NCBI RefSeq assembly: GCF_018224885.1
Contig: NZ_JAGTXB010000027.1
Span: 60,528 to 124,527 of the forward strand
Direction of reading: 5' to 3'
Length of the DNA: 64,000 nucleotides
From: Chitinophaga hostae
GTDB taxonomy: Bacteria > Bacteroidota > Bacteroidia > Chitinophagales > Chitinophagaceae
Part shown: positions 17,799-25,987 of the stretch, piece by piece
How positions within the stretch are numbered: the first letter of the stretch is position 1
How the letters are laid out: every line of letters starts with the position of its first letter
Program-made: the position numbers and the translations under genes
The notes under the pieces: model-generated
The model's database searches: none
The model's input: only the letters and a program-made list of their open reading frames with translations
What the model was told of the DNA's origin: nothing

Positions 17799-18434
17799 TT
17801 ATTTGATTTTGCTCAACAGCGCCTGGTCCTCCGCTTTGCCCCAGTGAGGGTATACATCCGTTCCCGGGGTACCCAGCTGTTGCAGGCTTTGGGTAGCCAG
17901 CTGTTTCGCCAGTTGTTTGTCGCCACCCCACATTTTTGGCGTGGCATATTTTACCCAGGCGGCTACGTATAATGCCCGGGGATTTTGCGCATCCAGCGCT
18001 CTTGCCTGTTTCAATACCTGGTCGGACAGCATGCCATACTTACGGCCGTACGTCATCGGGTTAATAAATACCTTGGTACGGTATACCATGCTCAGCACGG
18101 TGTATACTTCCGCCAGCTCCTTATGTTGCTTTGCGCTGTCAAGGGCGGCTATGGCTCTTTTAGCCTGCTCTTCACCGCGGTTGCTGTAAGGCTCTATTTT
18201 TTCACCATCGTCCTGCAGCAGGAAGCCGATCTTTGCATTGCACAGGGCGGCGTAGTAAGAGGATAACCAGGCGGGTTGTCCGCTGATACCGGTGAATGTT
18301 TTTTCCAGTTGCTCAAAGTCATTTACTGTTTGTGCCTGGTCCAGTTTGGAAACCGCCTGCTGAAGGGCATTGGATTGCGTAAATCCGCTATAGCTCAATA
18401 ATGCAACAGACAGGGTAATGAGTAGTTTTTTCAT
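17799..18434 (-). CDS. Secreted helical (TPR-like) protein
   Basis: A 211-residue exported protein with signal peptide MKKLLITLSVALLSYSGFTQ. The mature part is all-helical, with TPR-like pairs (WLSSYYAALCNAKIGFLLQ, AIAALDSAKQHKELAEVYT, ALDAQNPRALYVAAWVKYAT). No catalytic motif. It starts 19 bp after the TonB-dependent receptor, so it may be a periplasmic partner of that receptor. Precise family uncertain. Confidence 0.75.
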   Translation of the reverse strand: MKKLLITLSVALLSYSGFTQSNALQQAVSKLDQAQTVNDFEQLEKTFTGISGQPAWLSSYYAALCNAKIGFLLQDDGEKIEPYSNRGEEQAKRAIAALDSAKQHKELAEVYTVLSMVYRTKVFINPMTYGRKYGMLSDQVLKQARALDAQNPRALYVAAWVKYATPKMWGGDKQLAKQLATQSLQQLGTPGTDVYPHWGKAEDQALLSKIK

Positions 18435-18453
18435 TTTTCTTTTTTTGTGAGTG

Positions 18454-20535
18454 TTATAAATTGTTATTTAAAAAATCATCAGTGCGGTCTATCCCGAAAC
18501 TCATGAAAATACCGACAAAGAAATTTCGTGTAGCTGGGAGCGTAACCGGCGATTTGAAAAGCCCGTTGTAACTATAGTTATATCCAAACACCTGCCGGGT
18601 ACCGGTAATGTTATTGATCCCCATGGCCACGCCGGAGAAATCTTTCCATTTCCTGTTTTTAAAGAAGGAGCAGAGGTAGGCCACATGCAGGTTCAGCATA
18701 TTGTAGGCATTGGTATTGCCCTGATCCGTGATACTGTTATTGCTGATATGGTAATAAGGCCGGCCGGCCGCCATGGCCCAGGAAACGTTTACGCTGGTAT
18801 TAATTTCCTGGAAAAATTTTTTGACAGCCACTGTTGTGGTATGCGGCGCCGCAAAGGATGGCCGCAGCTCGTAAGGATAATCCAGGAAGTTACGTTTGGT
18901 ATCGAGATAAGTATAGGTGATCCAGTAGTCGAGATTTTTAACGCTCTTTTTATCACGCCAGAAAAGCTCTATTCCCTGCGCATAGCCCTTGCCGTTATTG
19001 CTGAGGCCTGGTACTGTTTTTACCAGGTCGCGGTATTGTTTGTAATATACCTCCGCGCGGAGGAAGCGGTTGTTGGCTTTGCGGGTATAGTTCAGTATAT
19101 AGTGGGTAGCATTGGAAAACGTGAGCTTGTTGGGCTGGTAGAGAAAATCATTCCCCGGTTGCTGATAAAACACGCCATAGGCCAGGTTGAACTGACTGCC
19201 ATCATGCAGGCGGTAAGCTAAACTGATTCGCGGCGCCAGTACCATCCTGCTTAATGCAGAGGAGTATTCCACACGCAACCCGGTTTTGGCGGCGAGGTTG
19301 TCCGCCAGGTAAAAATCTCCTTCCGCAAAAACAGCGGTCAGGTGGTCGGTGAGGACAAGGTTGCTGTCGTTTGACCGGCCCCTGTCGTCGGTATAGAAAT
19401 GTTCTGCGCCAAAACGCAGTGCCTGTCCCTGCGGAAATAAGTGGGTCACTACTGCGCGCATCTGGGAAAAATCGGTGCGCATCACCCGCTGCCCGGTTTT
19501 ATAACTGTAAGGGATAAACGGAATTTTCAGCATATTCCCCTTCCCGTCGGTGAGGTCTCGGTTGGTTTCCTCTTTGTTATAGCTGAAGGCCGCTGCCAGA
19601 TCTATTTTCCAGTCATCAGCCAGGTAGCTGCGGAAGCTCAGGTTATTATAGCTGTTCCAACCCTTCGCCTGGTAGCCGGCTTTTAGTGCAGCACTGTCGA
19701 TATCCGGGTTTCTCATACCCACATCACTATACCCCCAGTTGCTGTAGAATTTTAACATGCCGGTTTTGCCTGTCCTTACGCGAAAGTTCACGTTTCCGTT
19801 GAAATAGACAGGGCCACTGAAGTACTCCGGTTTTTGTGGTACGATGGAGTTGTATAACGACTGGTTGCTGTAGTTCAGGTTGGCGCCGTAGCTGCTGCGA
19901 TTGTTTTTGGAAAGATGCTGGAAACCGGTGCCCATATTGGAAGGGAACAGGAAGAAGCTGGCGGATGTTTTTTCCGGCAGGTCCACACTTTCCAGTATCA
20001 GGGCGCTGCTCATGGCTTCTCCATAAAGCGCGGAGTAGCCGCCGGAGCTGAAAAGGATGCCTTTAAACAGGAACGGATTAATGCGGGCGTATTGGGGTAC
20101 CCCGGGTACGGAAGGGTAGTTGGGTGTTTTTACCAGGGTGCCGTCAATAAATTGCCGGGTTTCTTCACCGGTGCCGCCGCGAACAAAGAGTCCTTCCGTT
20201 TCACCGATCTGTTGCGCGCCGGGGAGGGAGCGCAGCGCCTGGCTGATATCTCCATTACTGCCGGCTACGGTTACTGCGTCGATCGGGGTGAGGGAGGCGC
20301 CTTTGGCACGGTCGCTGGCTTCAAAGGAGCCTGCGCTTATCACTACTTCATGAAGGGAACGTTTGCTTTTAATGGCGGTGTCTGCCTTTACGGTGGTACT
20401 GTAAGAGGCGCTGTCTTTTATAAGGGTATCCGCTGCCGGAACGGCGGGTTTTAAGTTGCTGCCGGCAACCGCTGGTTTGTTTTGCGCACTGGCGGAAACA
20501 CTGAGTAGCAGCAATATGTAGGTAATTGTTTTCAT
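18454..20535 (-). CDS. TonB-dependent outer-membrane receptor (non-SusC type)
   Basis: A 693-residue outer-membrane transporter with signal peptide MKTITYILLLLSVSASAQ. A plug domain follows a short linker (EVVISAGSFEASDRAKGASL, then IDAVTVAGSNGDISQALRSL, GLFVRGGTGEETRQFIDGTL) and then a barrel of roughly 450 residues. It lacks the carboxypeptidase-like domain and SusD partner of SusC systems, so it probably imports a small chelate or cofactor rather than a glycan. It follows a LytS/LytTR pair on the same strand and precedes two small genes; the regulator pair very likely controls it. Substrate unknown. Confidence 0.88.
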   Translation of the reverse strand: MKTITYILLLLSVSASAQNKPAVAGSNLKPAVPAADTLIKDSASYSTTVKADTAIKSKRSLHEVVISAGSFEASDRAKGASLTPIDAVTVAGSNGDISQALRSLPGAQQIGETEGLFVRGGTGEETRQFIDGTLVKTPNYPSVPGVPQYARINPFLFKGILFSSGGYSALYGEAMSSALILESVDLPEKTSASFFLFPSNMGTGFQHLSKNNRSSYGANLNYSNQSLYNSIVPQKPEYFSGPVYFNGNVNFRVRTGKTGMLKFYSNWGYSDVGMRNPDIDSAALKAGYQAKGWNSYNNLSFRSYLADDWKIDLAAAFSYNKEETNRDLTDGKGNMLKIPFIPYSYKTGQRVMRTDFSQMRAVVTHLFPQGQALRFGAEHFYTDDRGRSNDSNLVLTDHLTAVFAEGDFYLADNLAAKTGLRVEYSSALSRMVLAPRISLAYRLHDGSQFNLAYGVFYQQPGNDFLYQPNKLTFSNATHYILNYTRKANNRFLRAEVYYKQYRDLVKTVPGLSNNGKGYAQGIELFWRDKKSVKNLDYWITYTYLDTKRNFLDYPYELRPSFAAPHTTTVAVKKFFQEINTSVNVSWAMAAGRPYYHISNNSITDQGNTNAYNMLNLHVAYLCSFFKNRKWKDFSGVAMGINNITGTRQVFGYNYSYNGLFKSPVTLPATRNFFVGIFMSFGIDRTDDFLNNNL

Positions 20536-20557
20536 AACCTGTAGTATGATCTACGGG

Positions 20558-20633
20558 CAAAACTATAGTGAAGAGCAAGCGCTTTTTCAGAGAGTAGACA
20601 GGGCGGGAAAGTGTAGCGACAAAACGGGGAAGG
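20558..20633 (-). promoter_or_regulatory. Promoter and candidate LytTR sites of the TonB-dependent receptor
   Basis: The minus strand has TAGTTTTG (20558-20565), a match to TAnnTTTG, 22 bp before the receptor ATG. Forty to seventy bp further upstream are imperfect direct repeats CGGGAAAGTGTAGCGAC (20604-20620) and CGGGGAAGG (20625-20633), with their GAA cores 22 bp apart. Similar units occur upstream of the LytS gene (22431-22490). This layout fits activation by the adjacent LytTR regulator. The repeats are seen; the binding is inferred. Confidence 0.45.
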
Positions 20634-20634
20634 C

Positions 20635-21336
20635 TTATTGATTCAGGAGCTTATTAACGTTCTCTTTATAGAATTCGCTGACAGGAATTTCTATATCGCC
20701 GATACAAACCAGGTCGCGTTTGATGGTGGTGATTTTCTGTACAGCCACCAGGTAGGATTTATGAGTACGTATAAAGGCGGCTGCGGGCAGCTTTTCTTCC
20801 ATGGCCTTCATGGTCATGCGGGTAAGTATAGGTTTGGAAGTATGGGTGAGATGTATTTTGACATAGTCTTTCAGCGCTTCAATATAGGTGATGTTGGCGG
20901 TAATAATTTTCACCTGCGTATATTCCACGTGTACAAAAAAAGAGTGTTGCATATCGGCGGGGGCTGCAGCGCCTTGTTTTAGCCGGAACAGCTCACTGGC
21001 ACGGTTACACGCTTTCAGGAAGCGCTCAAAACTGAAGGGTTTTAACAGGTAATCTACTACCTGCAGGTTAAAGCCATCCAATGCATATTGTTCGTAAGCC
21101 GTTACGAGAATGACCATAGGCGGCTGTTGCAGCGATTGCAGCAGTTGTATGCCATTCAGTTTTGGCATCTGTATGTCAAGAAAGATGAGATCTATTTGTT
21201 CCTGTTGCAATACCTCCAATGCTTCGATCGCATTCCGGCAGGTTTTTACCAGTTGAAGAAAGGGCACCTGGCGTATGCTGTCTTCCAGCAGTTCACGTAC
21301 CAGTTGTTCATCATCTATGGCTATACAACGCATCAT
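20635..21336 (-). CDS. LytTR-family response regulator
   Basis: A 233-residue regulator. The receiver domain (~1-120) has the acidic pair in AIDDEQL, phospho-Asp in LIFLDIQMP and Lys in LLKPFSF. A C-terminal LytTR DNA-binding domain follows (FIRTHKSYLVAVQKI, IPVSEFYKENVNK). Its start overlaps the stop of the upstream sensor kinase by four bases, so the two are translationally coupled. The likely target is the TonB-dependent receptor 99 bp downstream. Confidence 0.93.
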   Translation of the reverse strand: MMRCIAIDDEQLVRELLEDSIRQVPFLQLVKTCRNAIEALEVLQQEQIDLIFLDIQMPKLNGIQLLQSLQQPPMVILVTAYEQYALDGFNLQVVDYLLKPFSFERFLKACNRASELFRLKQGAAAPADMQHSFFVHVEYTQVKIITANITYIEALKDYVKIHLTHTSKPILTRMTMKAMEEKLPAAAFIRTHKSYLVAVQKITTIKRDLVCIGDIEIPVSEFYKENVNKLLNQ

Positions 21337-22358
21337 GTGAGTTTCAATATTAAAGTGACATGAAATACCGGTTGCTGATTCCTGATCGTTAGCCGGTGAT
21401 TGCCCGGGTAGAGCAGATCCAGCCTGGATTTTACATTGGCCAGTCCTATTCCTGAGTTTTCATCTTTGCTGGTCAACGGGTCGCTGTCGAACTGGTTCTG
21501 TACTTCAAAAGTAAGGATATCGCCGGTAACGGACAGGCGTATATTAATTTCGGGATGCTGCGTATAGCCGGTACCGTGTTTAAAGGCATTTTCCACGAAA
21601 GGAATCAGCAGCATAGGTTCTATGGTATAGTTGGCTGCGTGGCCATCTGTATCAATATGGCTGTTGATGTCCACATCGTTACCAAAGCGCAGTTTTTGCA
21701 GCGCAATATAGCTGTTCAGGTATGCAATCTCTTTGGTGAGCAATACTTTTTTTCCGGTGGTGTCGTAAAGCATATAGCGCATCAGGTCGGACAGCATGAT
21801 GAGAGCGGGTTCCAGCTGATCGGACTTTTTCCTGGCCAGGGATACCAGGTTGGTTAATACATTAAACAGGAAATGCGGGCTTACCTGTGAGCGGAGAAAT
21901 TTTAGTTCTGAGCTGAGCTGTTCCGCCTGTTTATCTTTCTGTATTCTTTCTGCCCTGATCCGCTCCACCACTTTACAATAAACCAGGCTTACAATAAAAG
22001 CGCCCACAGAAGGGGCAAATACAAATTTATAGGAAGAAAGGTCCCTTAAAACGGTGGGGAACCAATGTGCCATGATACCGTATTTCAGCGGGAAGGAGGC
22101 CCCCACCAGCAACAACACCGATGGAAAGTAAAGCCACCAGTACTGTTTGTTCCATAACCGGGGATAGAGCACTAAGGCATGGGTGTAGAAGATGACCATA
22201 TGGATGACCCCGCAAAGGGTAAAGAACAGGCCGGGAAAGGTACCGATACGATAATCGCTGGCTGCATCCGAAACAATATAGGGCAGCGATAATAATGCGC
22301 TCCAGATAAGTATGTGGAGGGCAATAACGACTCTTTTAATTGGAATACTGATGTTCAT
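21333..22358 (-). CDS. LytS-like sensor histidine kinase (His_kinase family)
   Basis: A 341-residue membrane sensor. Four hydrophobic segments lie in the first ~150 residues, then a coiled segment and a PF06580-type kinase core with the phospho-His in SQVSPHFLFNVLTNLVSLAR. The ATPase part has PMLLIPFVENAFKHG (N box) and SGIGLANVKSRL (G box). No extracellular domain is seen, so the signal is probably sensed in the membrane. It pairs with the overlapping LytTR regulator. Confidence 0.92.
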   Translation of the reverse strand: MNISIPIKRVVIALHILIWSALLSLPYIVSDAASDYRIGTFPGLFFTLCGVIHMVIFYTHALVLYPRLWNKQYWWLYFPSVLLLVGASFPLKYGIMAHWFPTVLRDLSSYKFVFAPSVGAFIVSLVYCKVVERIRAERIQKDKQAEQLSSELKFLRSQVSPHFLFNVLTNLVSLARKKSDQLEPALIMLSDLMRYMLYDTTGKKVLLTKEIAYLNSYIALQKLRFGNDVDINSHIDTDGHAANYTIEPMLLIPFVENAFKHGTGYTQHPEINIRLSVTGDILTFEVQNQFDSDPLTSKDENSGIGLANVKSRLDLLYPGNHRLTIRNQQPVFHVTLILKLT

Positions 22359-22400
22359 CTGATGTGCTCATTAAAGCTACTGATTTTTCGGGTACACCCC

Positions 22401-22550
22401 CAAAAATACCGGTATTAACGGCTTGCGGCGGAAGCGTGTAGATAAGATCCGCAGAAGTGTCCGCAACACGGGGAAATGTGCAGACGGGGAAGTAATTATT
22501 ATCTTCAGAGAAAATACCATTAATATAGGTGGCGGCAAATGTTAATTTTG
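22401..22550. promoter_or_regulatory. Divergent promoter region LytS / fucosidase with repeated GAA-GTGT motif
   Basis: Minus-strand TATTTTTG (22401-22408) is a -7 match for LytS. Plus-strand TAATTTTG (22543-22550) is one for the fucosidase. Between them lie imperfect direct repeats with GAA cores at 22431, 22454, 22473 and 22489: GAAGCGTGTAGA, GAAGTGTCCGCA, GGAAATGTGCAGA and GGAAG. Spacings of 16-23 bp are near two helical turns, and the motif recurs at 20604-20633. They may be LytTR binding sites and could affect both genes. -33 boxes are poor. Confidence 0.45.
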
Positions 22551-22578
22551 AGATCCATTATGAAATCAAAGACCTGTT

Positions 22579-24030
22579 ATGATAAAACGCTGTATAGGAT
22601 TATTGGTTTTTCTCCTGAGCACCTCGCTGACTTTTGCGCAAAAGTACGAGGCTAACTGGGCATCCCTGGATAAACGGGGCATTCCCGCCTGGTTTAACAA
22701 TGCCAAGTTCGGCATCTTTATCCACTGGGGAGTGTATGCGGTGCCATCTTACGCGGTAGTAGGTCCCGGTGGTTATTCCGAATGGTATTGGTATAATCTC
22801 AGGGGCACCAAAGAAGGATCACATAACAAGGTGCAGGCGTTTCACGATAAAAATTACGGACAGGGCACTCCCTATGAAAGTCTGGAGAGCCAGTTTACAG
22901 CTTCCCTGTTTGATCCGCATCAATGGGCAAATGTATTCCGCCGTTCGGGCGCAAAATATGTGGTGCTTACCTCCAAACATCATGAAGGCTATTGTTTATG
23001 GGATAACAAACAGGCAAACGAGTCATGGGGCCATTCCTGGAACGCTGTTACGGGCACGCCTAAACGTGATCTGCTGGGCGACCTCACGGAAGCCGTGCGC
23101 AAAGAAGGTCTGAAGATGGGATATTATTATTCCCTGTATGAGTGGTTTAACCCGCTGTGGCTGAAAGACCGGCAACGCTATGTAAAAGAAGTGATGACGC
23201 CGCAGTTCAAGGACCTGGTCACCCGCTATAAACCATCTGTTATATTTTCTGATGGGGAGTGGGAAATGTCGGATACTGCCTGGAACTGCACTTCGCTGCT
23301 GGCCTGGTTGTATAACGAATCGCCGGTGAAAGATGAGGTGGCCGTAGATGACCGTTGGGGCAGCAATACCCGTGGTAAAAATAATGGTGCCACTTACCTG
23401 ACATCCGAATACGGCAGTGGTATGCAACCCGGTGTGATCTGGGAAGAAAGCCAGGGCATCGGACAATCGTATGGGTACAACCGTATGGAAACAGCCGACG
23501 ACTACAAAAAAAGCAATGACCTGATCCTCATGTTGGTCGATATCGTATCAAGAGGAGGCAACCTGTTACTGGATATAGGACCCACTGCAGATGGCCGCAT
23601 CCCGGTGATCATGCAGCAGAAATTACTCGACATCGGTAAATGGCTGGAGCTGAACGGAGAAGGTATTTATGATACCAAACCCTGGAAGGAAAGCCGTCAG
23701 TGGAGCCTGGGAAAACGTCCTGAAATGAAGGAGCAAAGTTATATGGCCGACTACAGCATTTCGAAGCTGGTAAAGAAATCAGCGGAGCATGCCAACGTGG
23801 AATTGTTTTTCACTTCCAAACCAGGCGCGCTGTATTGCTTTGTGCCGGCTTATCAGCAGCAGGTAACCATCCGCAATTATACGCCCGCTAAAGGGGCAGC
23901 GCTGAGCATTCTTGGTACCTCCAAAGCGGTGAAATGGCAGCAGAAAGGAAAAGATTGCGTAGTGGATTTGTCTATGCTGCATCCCGGAGATGTACCGGAA
24001 GGAATGCTGGTCATTAAAGTGAAAGGGTAA
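22579..24030 (+). CDS. Alpha-L-fucosidase, glycoside hydrolase family 29
   Basis: Exported enzyme that releases L-fucose from glycans. The signal peptide is MIKRCIGLLVFLLSTSLTFA. The GH29 (beta/alpha)8 domain has GIFIHWGVYAVPSYA, the histidine pair in SKHHEGYCLW and the nucleophile Asp ~225 in VIFSDGEWE. GGNLLLDIGPTADGRIP ends the catalytic barrel and a small beta domain follows. The 483-residue length is typical. A FucP-like permease is encoded at 62.6 kb but not linked. It has a promoter candidate at 22543 and a terminator downstream. Confidence 0.95.
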   Translation: MIKRCIGLLVFLLSTSLTFAQKYEANWASLDKRGIPAWFNNAKFGIFIHWGVYAVPSYAVVGPGGYSEWYWYNLRGTKEGSHNKVQAFHDKNYGQGTPYESLESQFTASLFDPHQWANVFRRSGAKYVVLTSKHHEGYCLWDNKQANESWGHSWNAVTGTPKRDLLGDLTEAVRKEGLKMGYYYSLYEWFNPLWLKDRQRYVKEVMTPQFKDLVTRYKPSVIFSDGEWEMSDTAWNCTSLLAWLYNESPVKDEVAVDDRWGSNTRGKNNGATYLTSEYGSGMQPGVIWEESQGIGQSYGYNRMETADDYKKSNDLILMLVDIVSRGGNLLLDIGPTADGRIPVIMQQKLLDIGKWLELNGEGIYDTKPWKESRQWSLGKRPEMKEQSYMADYSISKLVKKSAEHANVELFFTSKPGALYCFVPAYQQQVTIRNYTPAKGAALSILGTSKAVKWQQKGKDCVVDLSMLHPGDVPEGMLVIKVKG

Positions 24031-24065
24031 AGGATTTTTATTTTTAAAACTGGCAAGCAACAGGT

Positions 24066-24095
24066 AAAAAGGGAAGGCGGTTGTCTTCCCTTTTT
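24066..24095. terminator. Bidirectional terminator (fucosidase / AraC regulator)
   Basis: Perfect 11-bp arms AAAAAGGGAAG (24066-24076) and CTTCCCTTTTT (24085-24095) with an eight-base loop end in a T-run on both strands. It lies between the convergent fucosidase and AraC genes. Confidence 0.85.
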
Positions 24096-24097
24096 TA

Positions 24098-24979
24098 TTA
24101 ACCGGGTAATGGTGTGTTAAACTGTTTCCTGAAATCAGATGGTGTTTGTCTGAACAGTGCCCTGAAGCAGGTATTGAAATGGGAGAGGTCTCCAAACCCG
24201 CTGTCATAGGCTATTCCGGCGATGGGTTTATCGGTGTCGATAATTTGTTGGGCCGCATAGTTCAATTTGTAATCATTCACCGTTTCTATGAACGTTTTGC
24301 GGGTCACTTTTTTGAAGTACTTGCAGAAGGCATTGGGCGACATATTGGCCAGCTTTGCGGCAGTATTGAGTTGAATATCTTCCCGGAAATTTTCAATGAT
24401 ATAATTGTATACCACCTTCATACGTTCCCGGTCCCTGGGAGATTGACCCGCAATAATATCGCGATGATTCAGTACCTGTACTTCGCTGCTGCCCGCCAGT
24501 TGCTGCAATATTTCGAGCAGTGAGAGAAGTTTTTTGAAGTCGTCCTGTTCCGCATGTAAATCCATCATACGCTGTGCCACGGCTGCTTGTGCGGCGCCGG
24601 TATACTGTAGGCCGAAAGCGCTTTGCTGCAGCAGTAATGCGATGGCGTGCAGCTCCCGCCGGGAAAGAAAATCTTCTCCCAAAAAATCATGCGAAAACTG
24701 TATCACCAGCGATTGTGCATTCAGTTCACCTGGTAATACCGTAGCGGGATCTGTTTTCCAGCAATGCGGCAGATGAGGTCCCATCAGTACCAGGTCGCCC
24801 GCGCTGTAACCCGCCTGGTGATTTCCGATATAACGTTTGCCGCTGCCTTTCAATATCAGCGTCAGCTCATATTCCGGGTGGAAATGATAAGGCGCGGAGA
24901 ACAGGTGTTCCCGGAATTCCCTCACCAGGAAAGAATGGTGATGGGCCATCCTGATGATTTCGATGGAGGCGGTAATCAT
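24098..24979 (-). CDS. AraC-family transcriptional regulator
   Basis: A 293-residue regulator. The N-terminal cupin-like sensing domain (YHFHPEYELTLILKGSGKRY, GDLVLMGPHLPHCW) is typical of sugar-responsive AraC proteins. The C-terminal double helix-turn-helix holds LNTAAKLANMSPNAFCKYFK and AGIAYDSGFGDLSHFNTCFR. It is divergent from the PhyH gene (122 bp between starts), which with the PQQ dehydrogenase and isomerase beyond is the likely target. Confidence 0.92.
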   Translation of the reverse strand: MITASIEIIRMAHHHSFLVREFREHLFSAPYHFHPEYELTLILKGSGKRYIGNHQAGYSAGDLVLMGPHLPHCWKTDPATVLPGELNAQSLVIQFSHDFLGEDFLSRRELHAIALLLQQSAFGLQYTGAAQAAVAQRMMDLHAEQDDFKKLLSLLEILQQLAGSSEVQVLNHRDIIAGQSPRDRERMKVVYNYIIENFREDIQLNTAAKLANMSPNAFCKYFKKVTRKTFIETVNDYKLNYAAQQIIDTDKPIAGIAYDSGFGDLSHFNTCFRALFRQTPSDFRKQFNTPLPG

Positions 24980-25101
24980 ACCCTAAACATATTCCATTTG
25001 GATGATAAATTTTAGTTTTCAGGATAAAATACCCATAGTAGTTGTTAAAATCAACCATCATCTCCTCATTTTTTATGGGGAATTTTAGGAAAAAGCTATA
25101 C

Positions 25102-25917
25102 ATGACAACTACTTCTTTACCCGCCCTGGACAATTATATTGAAATACCGGCTACCGCTGCGGATAGTTTCCGCAGCAATGGTCATGTGCTGATTCCCGGT
25201 GTGCTGGATGCCATCGAGGCGGCGGCATGGCGGAAGGTGATCAGCGGTGCTGCCATGCGCTACAATACTGAACATCGTGCATTGGCGGAAAGAGATACCT
25301 ATGGGAAGGCATTTTTGCAGATCATGAATTTGTGGGAGATGGATGACGACGTAAAGCAGTTTACCCAGGCCAGGCGCTTTGGGAAAATTGCCGCTCAACT
25401 GCTGGGGGTAGATAATGTGCGTATTTATCATGATCAGGCCCTGTATAAGGAGCCCGGCGGCGGTTTAACCCCCTGGCACCAGGATCAGTATTACTGGCCG
25501 TTAAACACGCCTAAAACAGTGACGATGTGGATGCCGCTGATAGATATTACGGAAGAAATGGGGATGCTCACTTTTGCCTCCGGTTCGCAAAAGGCAGGCT
25601 TCATCGGTAACATTGCCATTTCGGATGAGTCGGAGAGCACCTTTGAAACATTTGTAAAAGAACAGGGCTATTCCATCAGCCGGCCGCTTAGTATGAAGGC
25701 CGGCGATGCCACCTGGCACTACGGATGGACGCTGCATTCAGCCCCCGGCAATGCGGCGGCGGTCACCCGGGAGGTGATGACCATTATCTTTATGGCCGGC
25801 GATGCCATGGTTACCGAACCGCAAAATGATCACCAGGAAAATGACCGTCAGCGCTGGCTGGGCGGGCTGGCGCCCGGAAGTCCTGCCGCCTCGGCATTGA
25901 ATCCGCTGGTCTTGTAA
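25102..25917 (+). CDS. Phytanoyl-CoA dioxygenase (PhyH) family protein
   Basis: Fe(II)/2-oxoglutarate-dependent oxygenase of 271 residues from the ATG at 25102 (MTTTSLPALDN). The frame is open further back to a TTG at 25042 and an ATG at 25075, but 25102 has an A-rich leader and is preferred. The facial triad is visible as HxD in TPWHQDQYYWP and the distal His in GWTLHSAPGN. PhyH proteins hydroxylate small carboxylic or hydrophobic substrates; the substrate is unknown. It is divergent from an AraC gene and 70 bp before the PQQ dehydrogenase. Confidence 0.88.
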   Translation: MTTTSLPALDNYIEIPATAADSFRSNGHVLIPGVLDAIEAAAWRKVISGAAMRYNTEHRALAERDTYGKAFLQIMNLWEMDDDVKQFTQARRFGKIAAQLLGVDNVRIYHDQALYKEPGGGLTPWHQDQYYWPLNTPKTVTMWMPLIDITEEMGMLTFASGSQKAGFIGNIAISDESESTFETFVKEQGYSISRPLSMKAGDATWHYGWTLHSAPGNAAAVTREVMTIIFMAGDAMVTEPQNDHQENDRQRWLGGLAPGSPAASALNPLVL

Positions 25918-25987
25918 TTAGTTTTTAAAAAAAATTTATTATAAAAAGTATATTTTTAGAGGAACAGCATATCAATACTTTTTTTAG

